A stretch of DNA of 64,000 nucleotides from an uncultured Anaeroplasmataceae bacterium (GCA_910584005.1 CAJTXR010000004.1:1-64000), one strand, 5' to 3'; shown: positions 43,163-52,868, numbered from the stretch's first letter. Made by a program: numbers and translations. Notes: generated by a model from the sequence alone, not told the origin.

Positions 43163-44938
43163 ATGTGTGGAATCATGGGTTATGTTGGAGAGTTAAATGC
43201 AGTTCAAATTGTTTATAAGGGATTAGAAAAATTGGAATATCGGGGTTATGATTCTGTCGGCATTGCATATAAAGATAACTTTACTGTAACCATCGCAAAA
43301 GAAAAAGGCAGAGTGATGGATTTGGCTCCTTTTGTGAAAAATAAATCCTCTGATTTAGCGATTGGACATACGAGATGGGCAACGCATGGGGAGCCAAACC
43401 AACAAAATGCTCATCCTCATTGTTCAAATCAAAATCAATTTATTTTAGTTCATAATGGTATTATTGAAAATTATCAAAAATTAAAGGTGGAATATCTTTC
43501 GGGATATTCCTTTAAAAGTCAAACGGATACAGAAATCATTGTTAATTTAATTGAATATTTTGCTTTAACGATGCCCATCAATGAAGCCATTCGTAAGACA
43601 ATGAGCTTATTAGAAGGATCTTATGCGTGCTTGGTATTAGATAAAAAGAATTTGAATTGTATTTATTTTTTTTGTGATAAAAATCCGTTATTATTGGGAA
43701 TTGGGAAAAATGGCATTGCATTATCCTCAGATATTACAGGACTTGTTGGTGTTGCCGATCAATATATTGTCTTAGAGGATAAAACTTTTGGTATTGCTTA
43801 TTTAAACCGGTATTCTTTGTATGATCTCATTGGGTTAAAAATAAATGTTAAACCTAAGCCAATATTAGTTACAGCTGCAGATATTGATAAAAAAACTTTT
43901 CATCATTTTATGTTGAAAGAAATTTATGAACAACCTATGATGATTCGTTCTATCCTCCATAAATACTTTATCGGGGATGAAGAAAATATTTCAATGAAAC
44001 TCTTAAATAAAATTAGGAAATGCGATAAAATCAATATTGTTGCCTGCGGAACTTCTATGTATGCAGGAATGATGGCCAAATATTTTTTTGAGAAATTATG
44101 TTTCATGCCAGCTGAAGTTTTTTGTGCATCGGAATTGATTTATTCTACACCATTAATTTCTAAACGACCATTTTTTATTTTTTATTCTCAAAGCGGAGAA
44201 ACAGCAGATGTGTTGGCCGTAATGAAAAAGGTTAAAAAACAAAAATTTCCAATGCTTGCGATTACAAATAATGTTGAATCATCAATGGGTAGACTTACCG
44301 ATTTTTGTTTAGATATCTATGCAGGCAAAGAAATTGCGGTTGCATCTACAAAGGCTTATACAGCGATGATTGTTGTTTCTGCTATTTTGGCTCGGGCAAT
44401 TAGTGGGATAAAGACAAATCTCAAAAGCAATTTAAAGGGAGTAAGTTTAGCGATGGAAAAGGTCCTTCATAACAAAGAAATTTGTTTAGGTATTGCCAAA
44501 GAATTGACGGATGCATCCGATGCTTTTTATATTGGCCGGGGGATTGATTATTGGGTTAGCTTAGAGGGAGCTTTAAAATTAAAAGAAATCAGTTATATTC
44601 ATACAGAGGCCTTTCCTTCAGGAGAATTAAAACATGGACCAATTGCGTTAATTCATAAAGATACACCTGTAATTGCGATTATTACTCAAGAAGGGACGAA
44701 CCGAATTATAAGAAGTAATTTAACAGAAACAATCTCTCGAGGGGCTAAAGGATTTGTTATATCTTCAAAGAGCTTATCGCTACCAGAAGATACTTTTGTC
44801 ATTCCCAATGTTGCTCATTATTTATCTCCCCTTGTTAGTGCTATAGTTGTTCAACTTATTGCATATTATACAGCTTTATTAAAACATAACGATATTGATA
44901 AACCCAAAAATTTAGCGAAGTGTGTTACGGTTGAATAA
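43163..44938 (+). CDS. glmS: Glutamine-fructose-6-phosphate aminotransferase (isomerising)
   Basis: A 591-residue enzyme making glucosamine 6-phosphate for peptidoglycan and amino-sugar synthesis, the opposite of NagB. The start ATG TGT GGA leaves the catalytic cysteine at the mature N-terminus (MCGIMGYVG). The glutaminase domain (1 to about 215) includes RGYDSVGIA and HTRWATHG. Two SIS domains follow, with YSQSGETADV and the C-terminal NLAKCVTVE. AAGAGG is nine bases ahead. Only about 60 bases separate it from the previous terminator, too few for a glmS ribozyme. The upstream promoter is weak (TTTACA 43110-43115). Confidence 0.96.
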   Translation: MCGIMGYVGELNAVQIVYKGLEKLEYRGYDSVGIAYKDNFTVTIAKEKGRVMDLAPFVKNKSSDLAIGHTRWATHGEPNQQNAHPHCSNQNQFILVHNGIIENYQKLKVEYLSGYSFKSQTDTEIIVNLIEYFALTMPINEAIRKTMSLLEGSYACLVLDKKNLNCIYFFCDKNPLLLGIGKNGIALSSDITGLVGVADQYIVLEDKTFGIAYLNRYSLYDLIGLKINVKPKPILVTAADIDKKTFHHFMLKEIYEQPMMIRSILHKYFIGDEENISMKLLNKIRKCDKINIVACGTSMYAGMMAKYFFEKLCFMPAEVFCASELIYSTPLISKRPFFIFYSQSGETADVLAVMKKVKKQKFPMLAITNNVESSMGRLTDFCLDIYAGKEIAVASTKAYTAMIVVSAILARAISGIKTNLKSNLKGVSLAMEKVLHNKEICLGIAKELTDASDAFYIGRGIDYWVSLEGALKLKEISYIHTEAFPSGELKHGPIALIHKDTPVIAIITQEGTNRIIRSNLTETISRGAKGFVISSKSLSLPEDTFVIPNVAHYLSPLVSAIVVQLIAYYTALLKHNDIDKPKNLAKCVTVE

Positions 44939-44956
44939 AAAGTTTTTTTAAAAGAA

Positions 44957-44985
44957 TTGAATTTAATTTCTAAAAAGAATATAAT
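44957..44985 (+). promoter_or_regulatory. Promoter upstream of mfd (TTGAAT-N17-TATAAT)
   Basis: TTGAAT (44957-44962) and TATAAT (44980-44985) have 17-base spacing, with the start near 44992. The RNA would meet the hairpin at 44999 after only about seven bases. Confidence 0.75.
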
Positions 44986-44998
44986 ATAAGAAATTCGT

Positions 44999-45027
44999 AG
45001 TCTAGGATTTACTAGACTCGTTTTTTT
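44999..45027 (+). terminator. Terminator or attenuator between promoter and mfd
   Basis: AGTCTAG (44999-45005) pairs with CTAGACT (45012-45018), then CG and seven T's. It lies after the mfd promoter and 10 bases before the GGGAGG site. It may stop glmS read-through, attenuate mfd, or both. Confidence 0.75.
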
Positions 45028-45049
45028 GCTTAAACTGGGAGGTGTTAAG

Positions 45050-48000
45050 TTGAAAGTTTTTTCTTTTTTAAATCAGTTTCCCAATATGAAAAAGTATATA
45101 GGAAGTTCAAGAATTAAATTAGGAAATTCCTGTGATGAATTTAATATGATGTTGATTGCTTGTGATTTTTACTCTAAGGATGCAAGCATTTTTGTCGTTT
45201 TACCCAATCTTTTTTTAGCTCAAAAATATTATGAGGGTTTGTTAGGATTTATAGAAGAAGAGGATGTACTTTTTTTCCCAGCAGATGAATTAATATCTGC
45301 AGAAATGGTTGCAGCAACGGGTGATTTTTTGTATGAAAGAATTCAAACCATCGCTACTTTGCTAAATGGAAGTAAGAAAATTGTAATTATGAATGTCCAT
45401 GGAGCTATAAAATATGAATTGCCAAAAGAGGTTTGGCTATCTAGTATGTTTACGATTCGCAAGGGAATGGAAATTGAAATCAAGGATTTATTGCGGCGAT
45501 TACTACGAATGGGATATGAAAATGTTTATACAATTACGAAAACAGGAGAATATTCAAAAAGAGGAAGTATAGTAGATATTTTTCCGTTAGGATTTACAGC
45601 TCCAATCCGAATTGATTTTTTTGGAGATGAAGTGGATTCTATAAAGTATTTTAATATGGATACTCAGCGTTCATATGAAGAAATTAATAAATGTTATATT
45701 TTACCTGTTTCTGAATTTTTATATGATGATGAGGATTTTGCAGTTGCGAAAAAAAGAATATTAGGTTTTTTAGATCAATTTCCTTTATCACAAATGGAAC
45801 AAGAAATGATTCAAAAAGATTTATTCTCTTTAGAAAATCATTCTAATCGAAATAATTTATCTAGGTATTTAGGTTTTTTTAATGATGCTTTATCTACGAT
45901 CTTTGATTTTGTAGAGGATAAAAGGATTTATTTTGTTGAACCCGTAAAGTCAAAAGAAGCTGTAGATCAAATGACATTAGATTTAAATGAATATTGTGGA
46001 CGTATAGGCGGGTATAGTATTGCAAATATGAAACTATATCGTAATTTAGATTGTCTTTTAGAACAAGCCAATGTTCTTATTGAGGGACTACGTTCAATTG
46101 GCGTATTAGATGATCAGGTTCAGGCAAGAGAAGTTTCTGCTTATAAGGCTAAGGAGAAACTGATTATTGATGATTTTAAAAGGAATAAGGATTTAAAGTA
46201 TGTCTTTTTATCTTATACAAATGAAGAACGTTTGAATCGTTTAATTGATCATTGTTTAGATGAAGATATATTTCTCGTGAAAATAGAAGATGAAAGTCAA
46301 ATTCGTCTTGGTCAAATTAACTGTGTATATGGGAACTATCCCGCTTTTGATGATCGAAAGAATCAAGTTTTATTTTTAAATGAAGCGACTTTATATGAAT
46401 TGAAATATGCTCCAAGAAAAGCACGATATAAATCTGTATATAAAAATGCGGTTAAAATATCTAAATACGATGAACTTGAGGTTGGAGATTATATTGTTCA
46501 TTACGATTATGGTATTGGAAAATATATGGGAATGAAGACATTAGAAACGGGAAATATAAAGCGTGATTTTTTATTTGTTTTATATGGAGGCGGTTCAGGA
46601 CTTTATATCCCGTTAGAACAGTTATCTTCCATAATGAAATATGCTTCTAAAGAGGTCGAAGGAATTGCAATTCATGAAATAGGGTCTACTGCATGGGCAC
46701 GGACTAAAGCAAGAGTAAGAAAGAGAGTTCATGACATTTCAGGACAATTAATTCAGCTTTATGCTGCAAGACAGAAAGCAAAGGGGTTTGAATTTTTACC
46801 AGACACAACAGAACAGGTTCTTTTTGAAGAAGATTTCCCTTATGAATTGACAACAGATCAGAAACAAGCAATTGATGCTGTTAAAGCCGATATGGAATCA
46901 GCACGACCAATGGATCGGTTAATTTGTGGAGATGTTGGATACGGAAAAACAGAGGTTGCAATGCGAGCAGCATTTAAAGCGGTCTATAGTGGAAAACAAG
47001 TAGCTATGCTTGCTCCAACAACAATTTTGGCTACGCAGCACTTTCATAATTTTAAATCTCGGATGGAACCTTATGGGATACGAGTTGAACTTTTAAATCG
47101 TTTTATTCCTGTCAAAAAACAAACTATGATTTTGTCCGATTTAAAAAAAGGTGGTGTTGATATACTCATTGGTACCCATCGGATATTATCGAAGGAAATA
47201 GAATATAAAGATTTAGGATTGTTAATTGTAGATGAGGAACAACGGTTTGGAGTTACACATAAGGAACGAATCAAGGAATTAAAAGTAAATGTAGATTGTA
47301 TTACATTATCTGCAACTCCAATTCCAAGAACACTTCAAATGTCAGTTATGGGGTTGAAGGATTTATCTATGATTGAAACGCCACCGAAAAATAGATATCC
47401 CGTTCAAACCTATGTTTTAGAAAGAAATGACCGAATCATTGCTGATGCGATTGAACGAGAGCTATCTAGAGGGGGACAGGTGTTCTATCTTTATAATTTT
47501 GTAGAAACGATTGAAGATGTAGCAGTTCACCTTCACGCTTTAGTTCCTGAAGCTAAGATTTGTGTGGGGCATGGTAGATTAACTAAAGATCAATTAGAAA
47601 CAAGAGTTTCTGATTTTATTCAGCATAAATACGATATTCTTTTGTGTACAACAATTATTGAAACTGGAATTGATATGCCAGATACAAATACCCTCATTAT
47701 TCATGATGCAGATCGTTTGGGATTATCTCAGCTTTACCAAATTAGAGGAAGAGTGGGTCGATCTAGCCGTATTGCGTATGCTTATTTAATGTATGAACCT
47801 CGTAAAATGCTTACGCCAGAAGCAGAGAAAAGATTGGAAACAATTAAAGAATTTAATGAGCTTGGCAGTGGGTTTAAGATTGCGATGCGAGATTTATCCA
47901 TTCGGGGCAGTGGGGATTTACTTGGTGAAGAACAATCTGGTTTTGTAGAGTCTGTTGGATTAGATATGTATTTGAAAATTTTAAATGAAGAAATTCATTC

Positions 48001-48484
48001 AAATATACAGCCTGTAGAAGAACAACAGGATAAATCTTTAGTTGCTCCTCTTGTATCTAGAACGATTGATAAGAAATACATTGATAATGATGATATTCGG
48101 ATTGAAATTCATAAGAAAATTGATAAACTGAATTCATTAGATTCTTTATATGAATTAGAAAAAGAATTGATTGACCGTTTTGGTGAAGAAAATGAAGAAG
48201 TATTACTTTATATGTATGAAAAATTAATGAAAAACTATTGTAAAAAATTAAAAATTGTGAAGCTTGATCAAACAAATCCAAGATATTTTGATTTTATATT
48301 TGATAAGGATATGTCTTCTTTATTTGATGGTAATTTCTTATTTCAGCAAATGCTTAAATATAAAAATTTAAAATTGACTTATAAAAATCAAGAAATTCAC
48401 ATATTAATGGAAATACAAGGTCGGGAAAAATTGTCTTATTTTAAAGAAATCTGTAGTTATTTTAATGATATTGATAAAAAATGA
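45050..48484 (+). CDS. mfd: Transcription-repair coupling factor
   Basis: A 1144-residue DNA translocase that removes RNA polymerase stalled at lesions and recruits UvrA. It has an N-terminal UvrB-like region, a central RNA-polymerase-interaction domain (VGDYIVHYDYGIGKY), then an SF2 helicase core. Walker A GDVGYGKTE starts at residue 627, DEEQRFG is at 728-734, and QIRGRVGRSS is motif VI. A C-terminal TRCF domain follows. The TTG start at 45050 is chosen because GGGAGG (45037-45042) is seven bases ahead; the in-frame TTG at 45026 lies in the terminator T-run. Length is normal for Mfd. Confidence 0.96.
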   Translation: MKVFSFLNQFPNMKKYIGSSRIKLGNSCDEFNMMLIACDFYSKDASIFVVLPNLFLAQKYYEGLLGFIEEEDVLFFPADELISAEMVAATGDFLYERIQTIATLLNGSKKIVIMNVHGAIKYELPKEVWLSSMFTIRKGMEIEIKDLLRRLLRMGYENVYTITKTGEYSKRGSIVDIFPLGFTAPIRIDFFGDEVDSIKYFNMDTQRSYEEINKCYILPVSEFLYDDEDFAVAKKRILGFLDQFPLSQMEQEMIQKDLFSLENHSNRNNLSRYLGFFNDALSTIFDFVEDKRIYFVEPVKSKEAVDQMTLDLNEYCGRIGGYSIANMKLYRNLDCLLEQANVLIEGLRSIGVLDDQVQAREVSAYKAKEKLIIDDFKRNKDLKYVFLSYTNEERLNRLIDHCLDEDIFLVKIEDESQIRLGQINCVYGNYPAFDDRKNQVLFLNEATLYELKYAPRKARYKSVYKNAVKISKYDELEVGDYIVHYDYGIGKYMGMKTLETGNIKRDFLFVLYGGGSGLYIPLEQLSSIMKYASKEVEGIAIHEIGSTAWARTKARVRKRVHDISGQLIQLYAARQKAKGFEFLPDTTEQVLFEEDFPYELTTDQKQAIDAVKADMESARPMDRLICGDVGYGKTEVAMRAAFKAVYSGKQVAMLAPTTILATQHFHNFKSRMEPYGIRVELLNRFIPVKKQTMILSDLKKGGVDILIGTHRILSKEIEYKDLGLLIVDEEQRFGVTHKERIKELKVNVDCITLSATPIPRTLQMSVMGLKDLSMIETPPKNRYPVQTYVLERNDRIIADAIERELSRGGQVFYLYNFVETIEDVAVHLHALVPEAKICVGHGRLTKDQLETRVSDFIQHKYDILLCTTIIETGIDMPDTNTLIIHDADRLGLSQLYQIRGRVGRSSRIAYAYLMYEPRKMLTPEAEKRLETIKEFNELGSGFKIAMRDLSIRGSGDLLGEEQSGFVESVGLDMYLKILNEEIHSNIQPVEEQQDKSLVAPLVSRTIDKKYIDNDDIRIEIHKKIDKLNSLDSLYELEKELIDRFGEENEEVLLYMYEKLMKNYCKKLKIVKLDQTNPRYFDFIFDKDMSSLFDGNFLFQQMLKYKNLKLTYKNQEIHILMEIQGREKLSYFKEICSYFNDIDKK

Positions 48485-48516
48485 AAAAAGTTGCCATACT
48501 ATATATGGTGATATAA

Positions 48517-49179
48517 ATGAAAAAAGGGATAACATTTTTAATGTTAATTTTCTTAATTTTATGGATTCCTGCCTCTGCTGAGGGGAAAAGATATTATCAT
48601 GGAGATCGCTCATCAAAGCACATATACTTAACATTTGATGATGGGCATTCTTATAAAAATACAACGAAAATATTAGATACATTAAAAGAAAAAAAAGTTC
48701 CAGCAACTTTTTTTATAGAAGGAGAGTTCCTTGTCCAAAATCCTATATTAATTAATAGAATTGTAGAAGAACAAACGCTAGGAAATCATACAATGTGTCA
48801 TAAGGATATTACTAAATTAAGCAATTTAGCATTTCGTAAGGACATAAGTGAATTTGAACAGAATGTTGTTAAAATGACTGGAAAGTCAGTTACAAAATAC
48901 TTTAGACCCCCTATGGGAAAAATTAATTCCGCTAAACAAGCCATTCTAGATGAATTAGGATATAAAGTATTTATGTGGGATGTCAGTTATTATGATTATG
49001 TCTATTTTGATGATAAAGGAATTGATTTTGCATTAAAAAATATAATGAAGCAAACCCAAAATGGATCCATAATTTTAATGCATACTCTAACAAAGTCGAA
49101 TGCAGATGTATTAGGGATTGCTATTGATCGGCTTAGAGAAAAGGGATTTATTTTTTCTAATTTAAGTGAAATCATTTGA
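48517..49179 (+). CDS. Polysaccharide deacetylase, CE4 (PdaA-like)
   Basis: A 220-residue exported deacetylase. A signal peptide ends near residue 21 (IPASAEG). The NodB fold carries TFDDG with D41 and D42, the metal histidines H91 and H95 (HTMCH) and R130 (RPPMG); MWDVSYYDY and ILMHT complete the motif set. This layout is like PdaA enzymes that deacetylate N-acetylmuramic acid in peptidoglycan. Its GGTGAT site lies just after mfd. It acts outside the membrane and supports the presence of a cell wall. Confidence 0.92.
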   Translation: MKKGITFLMLIFLILWIPASAEGKRYYHGDRSSKHIYLTFDDGHSYKNTTKILDTLKEKKVPATFFIEGEFLVQNPILINRIVEEQTLGNHTMCHKDITKLSNLAFRKDISEFEQNVVKMTGKSVTKYFRPPMGKINSAKQAILDELGYKVFMWDVSYYDYVYFDDKGIDFALKNIMKQTQNGSIILMHTLTKSNADVLGIAIDRLREKGFIFSNLSEII

Positions 49180-49186
49180 ATTTATT

Positions 49187-49218
49187 GCCTTTAAGAGATT
49201 TATCTTAAAGGCTTTTTT
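49187..49218 (+). terminator. Terminator after the deacetylase
   Basis: GCCTTTAAGA (49187-49196) pairs with TCTTAAAGGC (49203-49212), followed by six T's. Confidence 0.9.
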
Positions 49219-49301
49219 AAGTTTGCTATTTTTTCTTGAGAAATTAGATTTCTTATGGTAAAATAAAATGAAAAATAAATTTAACTTTATGTCACTTATA
49301 A

Positions 49302-49328
49302 TTGACATTGAAATGAAAAAGGTATAAT
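49302..49328 (+). promoter_or_regulatory. Promoter of the membrane protein-XRE-NatAB operon
   Basis: A perfect TTGACA (49302-49307) is followed by TATAAT (49323-49328) at a short 15-base spacing; TAATAT at 49325-49330 would give 17. A GGAGG site and ATG 49349 follow. Confidence 0.6.
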
Positions 49329-49348
49329 ATATGTATGGAGGAATGTAG

Positions 49349-49993
49349 ATGAAAAAGTATGTAAGTTTATTGCTTTCAATTTTTATTCCCTTATTTATTA
49401 CATTCATTGTATTTATTATATGGGTCATAACTCGGCAGGATAAAGTAATGTATATTGTTGGTTTTTGTTTTGGAATCACTATTTCTAGTTTTTTGATAGG
49501 AATACTCGCTTTTATACGAAACAAAAGAAATTATCGCTGTCATTTTGATGAACGTCAGAATAAATGTAGAGGGGATTGTTTTTGTATCAGCTTTTTTGTA
49601 TTATTAGGTAGCTTATTCTTAGATGGTATTATAAGAACATTATTAGAATATGATTGGTCAAGCTATATTGTAGGAGTTTCTACTTGTGGGATTTTATCCA
49701 TTGGTGTTTTTGCAGGAACGGCAATTATAAAGGATGCTTATACTAGTATCGGCGAAAACAAAATTCGTTTTGGAATTTTTTTAGGATGTATTGGAATATT
49801 GGATTTAGGAGTTGGAATTATAAATGGTATCCGACAAGGTTTTTTGGAGGATGGGAAAATAGGCATTTCGTTTATTAATATATTCAGTGGATTTATGCTA
49901 TTTGTAGTTGCGATTCTCCTATTTATTAAAACAGGAATTTCCAAAAAGAAAGAGAGGATGGATGATGAAAAATTTGAAACTGAAATCTGCTAG
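49349..49993 (+). CDS. Six-helix membrane protein paired with an XRE regulator
   Basis: A 214-residue integral membrane protein with about six hydrophobic helices. After the second helix comes a short loop with HFDERQNKCRGDC, a DER-type motif shared with the membrane protein at 53072. No transporter or enzyme family is recognised. It overlaps the following XRE gene and heads the operon that continues into NatAB. Pairs of a small XRE regulator and such a membrane protein are common in Firmicutes; a signal-sensing role is possible. Confidence 0.75.
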   Translation: MKKYVSLLLSIFIPLFITFIVFIIWVITRQDKVMYIVGFCFGITISSFLIGILAFIRNKRNYRCHFDERQNKCRGDCFCISFFVLLGSLFLDGIIRTLLEYDWSSYIVGVSTCGILSIGVFAGTAIIKDAYTSIGENKIRFGIFLGCIGILDLGVGIINGIRQGFLEDGKIGISFINIFSGFMLFVVAILLFIKTGISKKKERMDDEKFETEIC

Positions 49994-50216
49994 AGCAGAA
50001 TACGATATGTCGCAAGCCGAATTGGCCTCAGCTATTGGCGTTACAAGACAAACAATCAATCAAATTGAAAATGGGGAATATAACCCTACAATTAAATTAT
50101 GTATTGCTATTTGCAAGGTGTTACATAAAACTTTAGATCAACTCTTTTGGCTAGAGGAGTCCTATATACAAAACGATCAACAAGAAAATCGAACTTCTCT
50201 AGTATCAAGATTATAA
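49965..50216 (+). CDS. Small XRE-family transcriptional regulator
   Basis: An 83-residue protein that is almost entirely one HTH_3 domain: SARAEYDMSQAELASAIGVTRQTINQIENGEYNPT... followed by LDQLFWLEE. The start at ATG 49965 (or ATG 49962) follows GAGAGG and overlaps the upstream gene by 29 bases; an in-frame ATG at 49908 lies deep in that gene and is rejected. It probably regulates its own operon, including the NatAB-like transporter. Confidence 0.88.
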   Translation: MKNLKLKSARAEYDMSQAELASAIGVTRQTINQIENGEYNPTIKLCIAICKVLHKTLDQLFWLEESYIQNDQQENRTSLVSRL

Positions 50217-50233
50217 GAAGAAAGGATAAAATT

Positions 50234-51010
50234 ATGGAAGAGATATTAGTTGTAGAACACTTAAAAAAGACATTTAAATTAACAAAAAAACAAAGAAAAA
50301 TCAATCGAACAAATGAAACCGTAAAAGTTGCAGTAGATGATTTATCATTTAAAGCCTATCGTGGCGAGATTTTTGGTTTACTAGGACCAAATGGGGCAGG
50401 AAAAACGACTACATTGAGAATCATTGCATCATTAATTAAAGCAGATAGTGGAGATGCAATTGTTGATGGAGTTAGCGTCGTTAAGAATCCAGAAGCCGTT
50501 CGAGGTAAGATTGGATTTTTAACAAGTGAATTAAAATTAGAGGATTTTTTCACTCCGAATTATTTATTTGATTATTTTTCAAATTTACATTGTGTTCCAA
50601 AAGATGTATGCGAACAAAGAAAAAAAGAACTTTTTTCAAAGTTTGGCATTGATAGTTTTAAAGAGGTAAAAATTGCAGATTTGTCTACAGGTATGAAACA
50701 AAAGATTTCATTGATTATTTCAATTGTACATGATCCAGATATTATTATTTTTGATGAACCAACAAATGGATTAGATGTAATTACTGCGAAAGTTGTTACT
50801 GATTTTCTATTGGATTTAAAGAAAATGGGGAAAACGGTGATTTTATCTACTCATATATTTTCTTTAGTAGAGAAACTTTGTGATCGAGTGGGGATAATTA
50901 TTCGAGGGAAAATGATCTTAGAAGACACGCTTTCTAATTTGGTACAGAATCGCCCTTTGGAAGAAGTCTTTTTTGATATATATCATAAGGAAGTAGGGGA
51001 AGAAGAATGA
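50234..51010 (+). CDS. NatA-like ABC transporter ATPase
   Basis: A 258-residue ATPase. Walker A GPNGAGKTT is near residue 50, the signature LSTGMKQK is near 152, and Walker B IIFDEPTNGLD is near 170. It partners the ABC-2 permease that starts on an ATGA overlap. NatAB systems export sodium or respond to membrane stress. ATG 50234 follows AAAGGA; the longer in-frame extension from 50147 reads through the tail of the XRE gene and is rejected. Confidence 0.9.
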   Translation: MEEILVVEHLKKTFKLTKKQRKINRTNETVKVAVDDLSFKAYRGEIFGLLGPNGAGKTTTLRIIASLIKADSGDAIVDGVSVVKNPEAVRGKIGFLTSELKLEDFFTPNYLFDYFSNLHCVPKDVCEQRKKELFSKFGIDSFKEVKIADLSTGMKQKISLIISIVHDPDIIIFDEPTNGLDVITAKVVTDFLLDLKKMGKTVILSTHIFSLVEKLCDRVGIIIRGKMILEDTLSNLVQNRPLEEVFFDIYHKEVGEEE

Positions 51011-52167
51011 GAACAATAGGAATTATATTAAAAAAAGAATTAAAACGTTATTTTACGGATGTTCGAATGCTAATTGGAATTATTTTGCCAGGTATTCTTA
51101 TCTTTTTACTTTATAGCGTTATGGGAAATTTTATGGGTCAACAATCTTCCTCTATTAAAGAATGTACGATTTATGTGGTAAATGAGCCCGTAGAACTAGC
51201 ACCTATTTTTCAAATGGAAGATATAAAAATCACGAAATATGATCAAACATTAGAAGAAAATGAAATTTTAAAAAAGATAGAAGATCAAGAGATTGATCTA
51301 TATATCAAGTACCCTATAAATTTCATGGAGGATATGATAAATTATACAAGTGATATGGGTAAGGCACCAAATATAGATATATATTTTAATAGTGCAAAGG
51401 AAGCCTCACAAATGATGTATACTTTTTATACGCAGGCTTTAAATACATATGAATCGGTTTTAGCGAATAAATTTGATATCAATAATAGCAATCAAAAATA
51501 CGATTTAGCCAAAGAAGAGGATTTAACTGTTCGCATTTTTACGATGATGCTTCCATTCTTATTAATTACTTTCTTGTTTTCAGGAGCGATGGGAATCTGT
51601 TCAGAATCCATTTCAGGAGAAAAAGAAAGAGGTACTATTGCAACATTACTTGTGACTCCTGCTAAAAGAAGTCATATCGCAATTGGAAAAGTGTCTGCAC
51701 TTGGAATAACAGCTCTTGCATCTTCCATTGTGAGTTTTATTGGATTGATTGCATCTCTCCCAAGATTAGTAGGAACAGATTTATCTTTATCCGCATACCA
51801 CGTAGATACTATTTTTATGTTATTGGTTGTGATAGTATTAACAGTATTATTTTTCACAGTTGTTTTAACAATTGTATCTACATTTGCGAAAACAGTTAAA
51901 GAGGCTTCTAGTTTATCCATTCCAGTAATGATCGTTGTTATGCTATTGGGAGCTACAAGTTTTATGGGAACAACCGCTCAAACAAACGCAGCATTTTATT
52001 TAATTCCTGTTTATGGAGCCATTCAATGTTTAACGGGAATCTTAAGTATGACCATTGAGCCTTTATCCTTTGTATTATTTATTTTATCAAGTGTGGTCTA
52101 TATCAGTGCAGGTATTTTTGCCTTGACAAAAATGTTTAATAGTGAACGAGTTATGTTTAACTCTTAA
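51007..52167 (+). CDS. NatB-like ABC-2 permease
   Basis: A 386-residue ABC-2 type permease. One N-terminal helix (about 20-42) precedes a large extracellular domain (about 45-175), then five helices (about 180-380). The loop SESISGEKERGTIATLLVTP is the family signature. It is coupled to the ATPase by ATGA. Its last 11 bases overlap the end of the convergent gene on the other strand. Confidence 0.9.
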   Translation: MRTIGIILKKELKRYFTDVRMLIGIILPGILIFLLYSVMGNFMGQQSSSIKECTIYVVNEPVELAPIFQMEDIKITKYDQTLEENEILKKIEDQEIDLYIKYPINFMEDMINYTSDMGKAPNIDIYFNSAKEASQMMYTFYTQALNTYESVLANKFDINNSNQKYDLAKEEDLTVRIFTMMLPFLLITFLFSGAMGICSESISGEKERGTIATLLVTPAKRSHIAIGKVSALGITALASSIVSFIGLIASLPRLVGTDLSLSAYHVDTIFMLLVVIVLTVLFFTVVLTIVSTFAKTVKEASSLSIPVMIVVMLLGATSFMGTTAQTNAAFYLIPVYGAIQCLTGILSMTIEPLSFVLFILSSVVYISAGIFALTKMFNSERVMFNS

Positions 52168-52741
52168 TAGAGGACTCACCAGCATTAGTATTGCTGGTGA
52201 GTTCTTCATTTTTAGAGGTTAGTTTTAAAAAACTATAGGTACTTAAAAGTACAGAGAAAAAGACAGTAAGAGTTAAGTCGCGATCTCTTCTATTAATGGT
52301 AGGCTCAATAAAATGTCTTTTTTGCTCGTATCTTAGGTATTGACTGCGAGCAGTTGGATCAAAAAGAACAACTAAAAGAACGGATAAACCAATATCAAAC
52401 ACATCTTCAACGGGAGTTAACTCAACAGGGTCATTATTCATTATATAATCTGCAAGCTCAAAAACAAATCCATAGGTAATGGTTGTGAAAGCAACTAACG
52501 CAATGGGATCTAAAAAGATAACCAATACTCCAGCAATCATACCACTGGCAACAGAAGCGTAATAAGACGGTGTGGTGCTGATTTTAATGTCTTCAATTAC
52601 AATTTGATCATTAAAAATAAAAAGAGAAATGAAAAAATCAGATAGAAATTGAGAAATAATACCTGTTTTTGCCCCATTTAAAAGATTAGGTAAAATATGG
52701 GATCGATCGAGTTGCTTATGATATTCTAAATTATATTGCAT
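52157..52741 (-). CDS. Hypothetical membrane protein
   Basis: A 194-residue protein. The start has AAGGTGG just ahead on the minus strand, which supports it as real. Two to four hydrophobic stretches occur (about 55-95, 110-125 and 150-170), separated by acidic loops. I do not recognise the family. Its 3' end overlaps the stop of the convergent NatB-like gene by 11 bases and contains the NatB terminator hairpin within its last codons. Confidence 0.65.
   Translation of the reverse strand: MQYNLEYHKQLDRSHILPNLLNGAKTGIISQFLSDFFISLFIFNDQIVIEDIKISTTPSYYASVASGMIAGVLVIFLDPIALVAFTTITYGFVFELADYIMNNDPVELTPVEDVFDIGLSVLLVVLFDPTARSQYLRYEQKRHFIEPTINRRDRDLTLTVFFSVLLSTYSFLKLTSKNEELTSNTNAGESSIKS
52172..52204 (+). 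terminator. Probable terminator of the NatAB operon inside the convergent gene
   Basis: GGACTCACCAGCA (52172-52184) pairs with TGCTGGTGAGTTC (52192-52204), one of the most stable stems here. The T-tract after it is interrupted (TTCATTTTT). The stem is encoded within the final codons of the minus-strand gene. Confidence 0.65.
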
Positions 52742-52868
52742 AAGACCACCTTATATTTTAGTTTATTCTTGAAATAATTTATTCATTAGGCATTATAAAA
52801 AGAATTAAAGATAATTCTAGAAATTTTGACAATTATACGCTATAATATCAACATGAGGGGTGGTTGTT

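Noticed and set aside
49162..49524. 120-codon minus-strand open frame
   Set aside because: It runs opposite a terminator, a promoter and the start of a membrane protein gene; composition is low complexity and there is no ribosome site.
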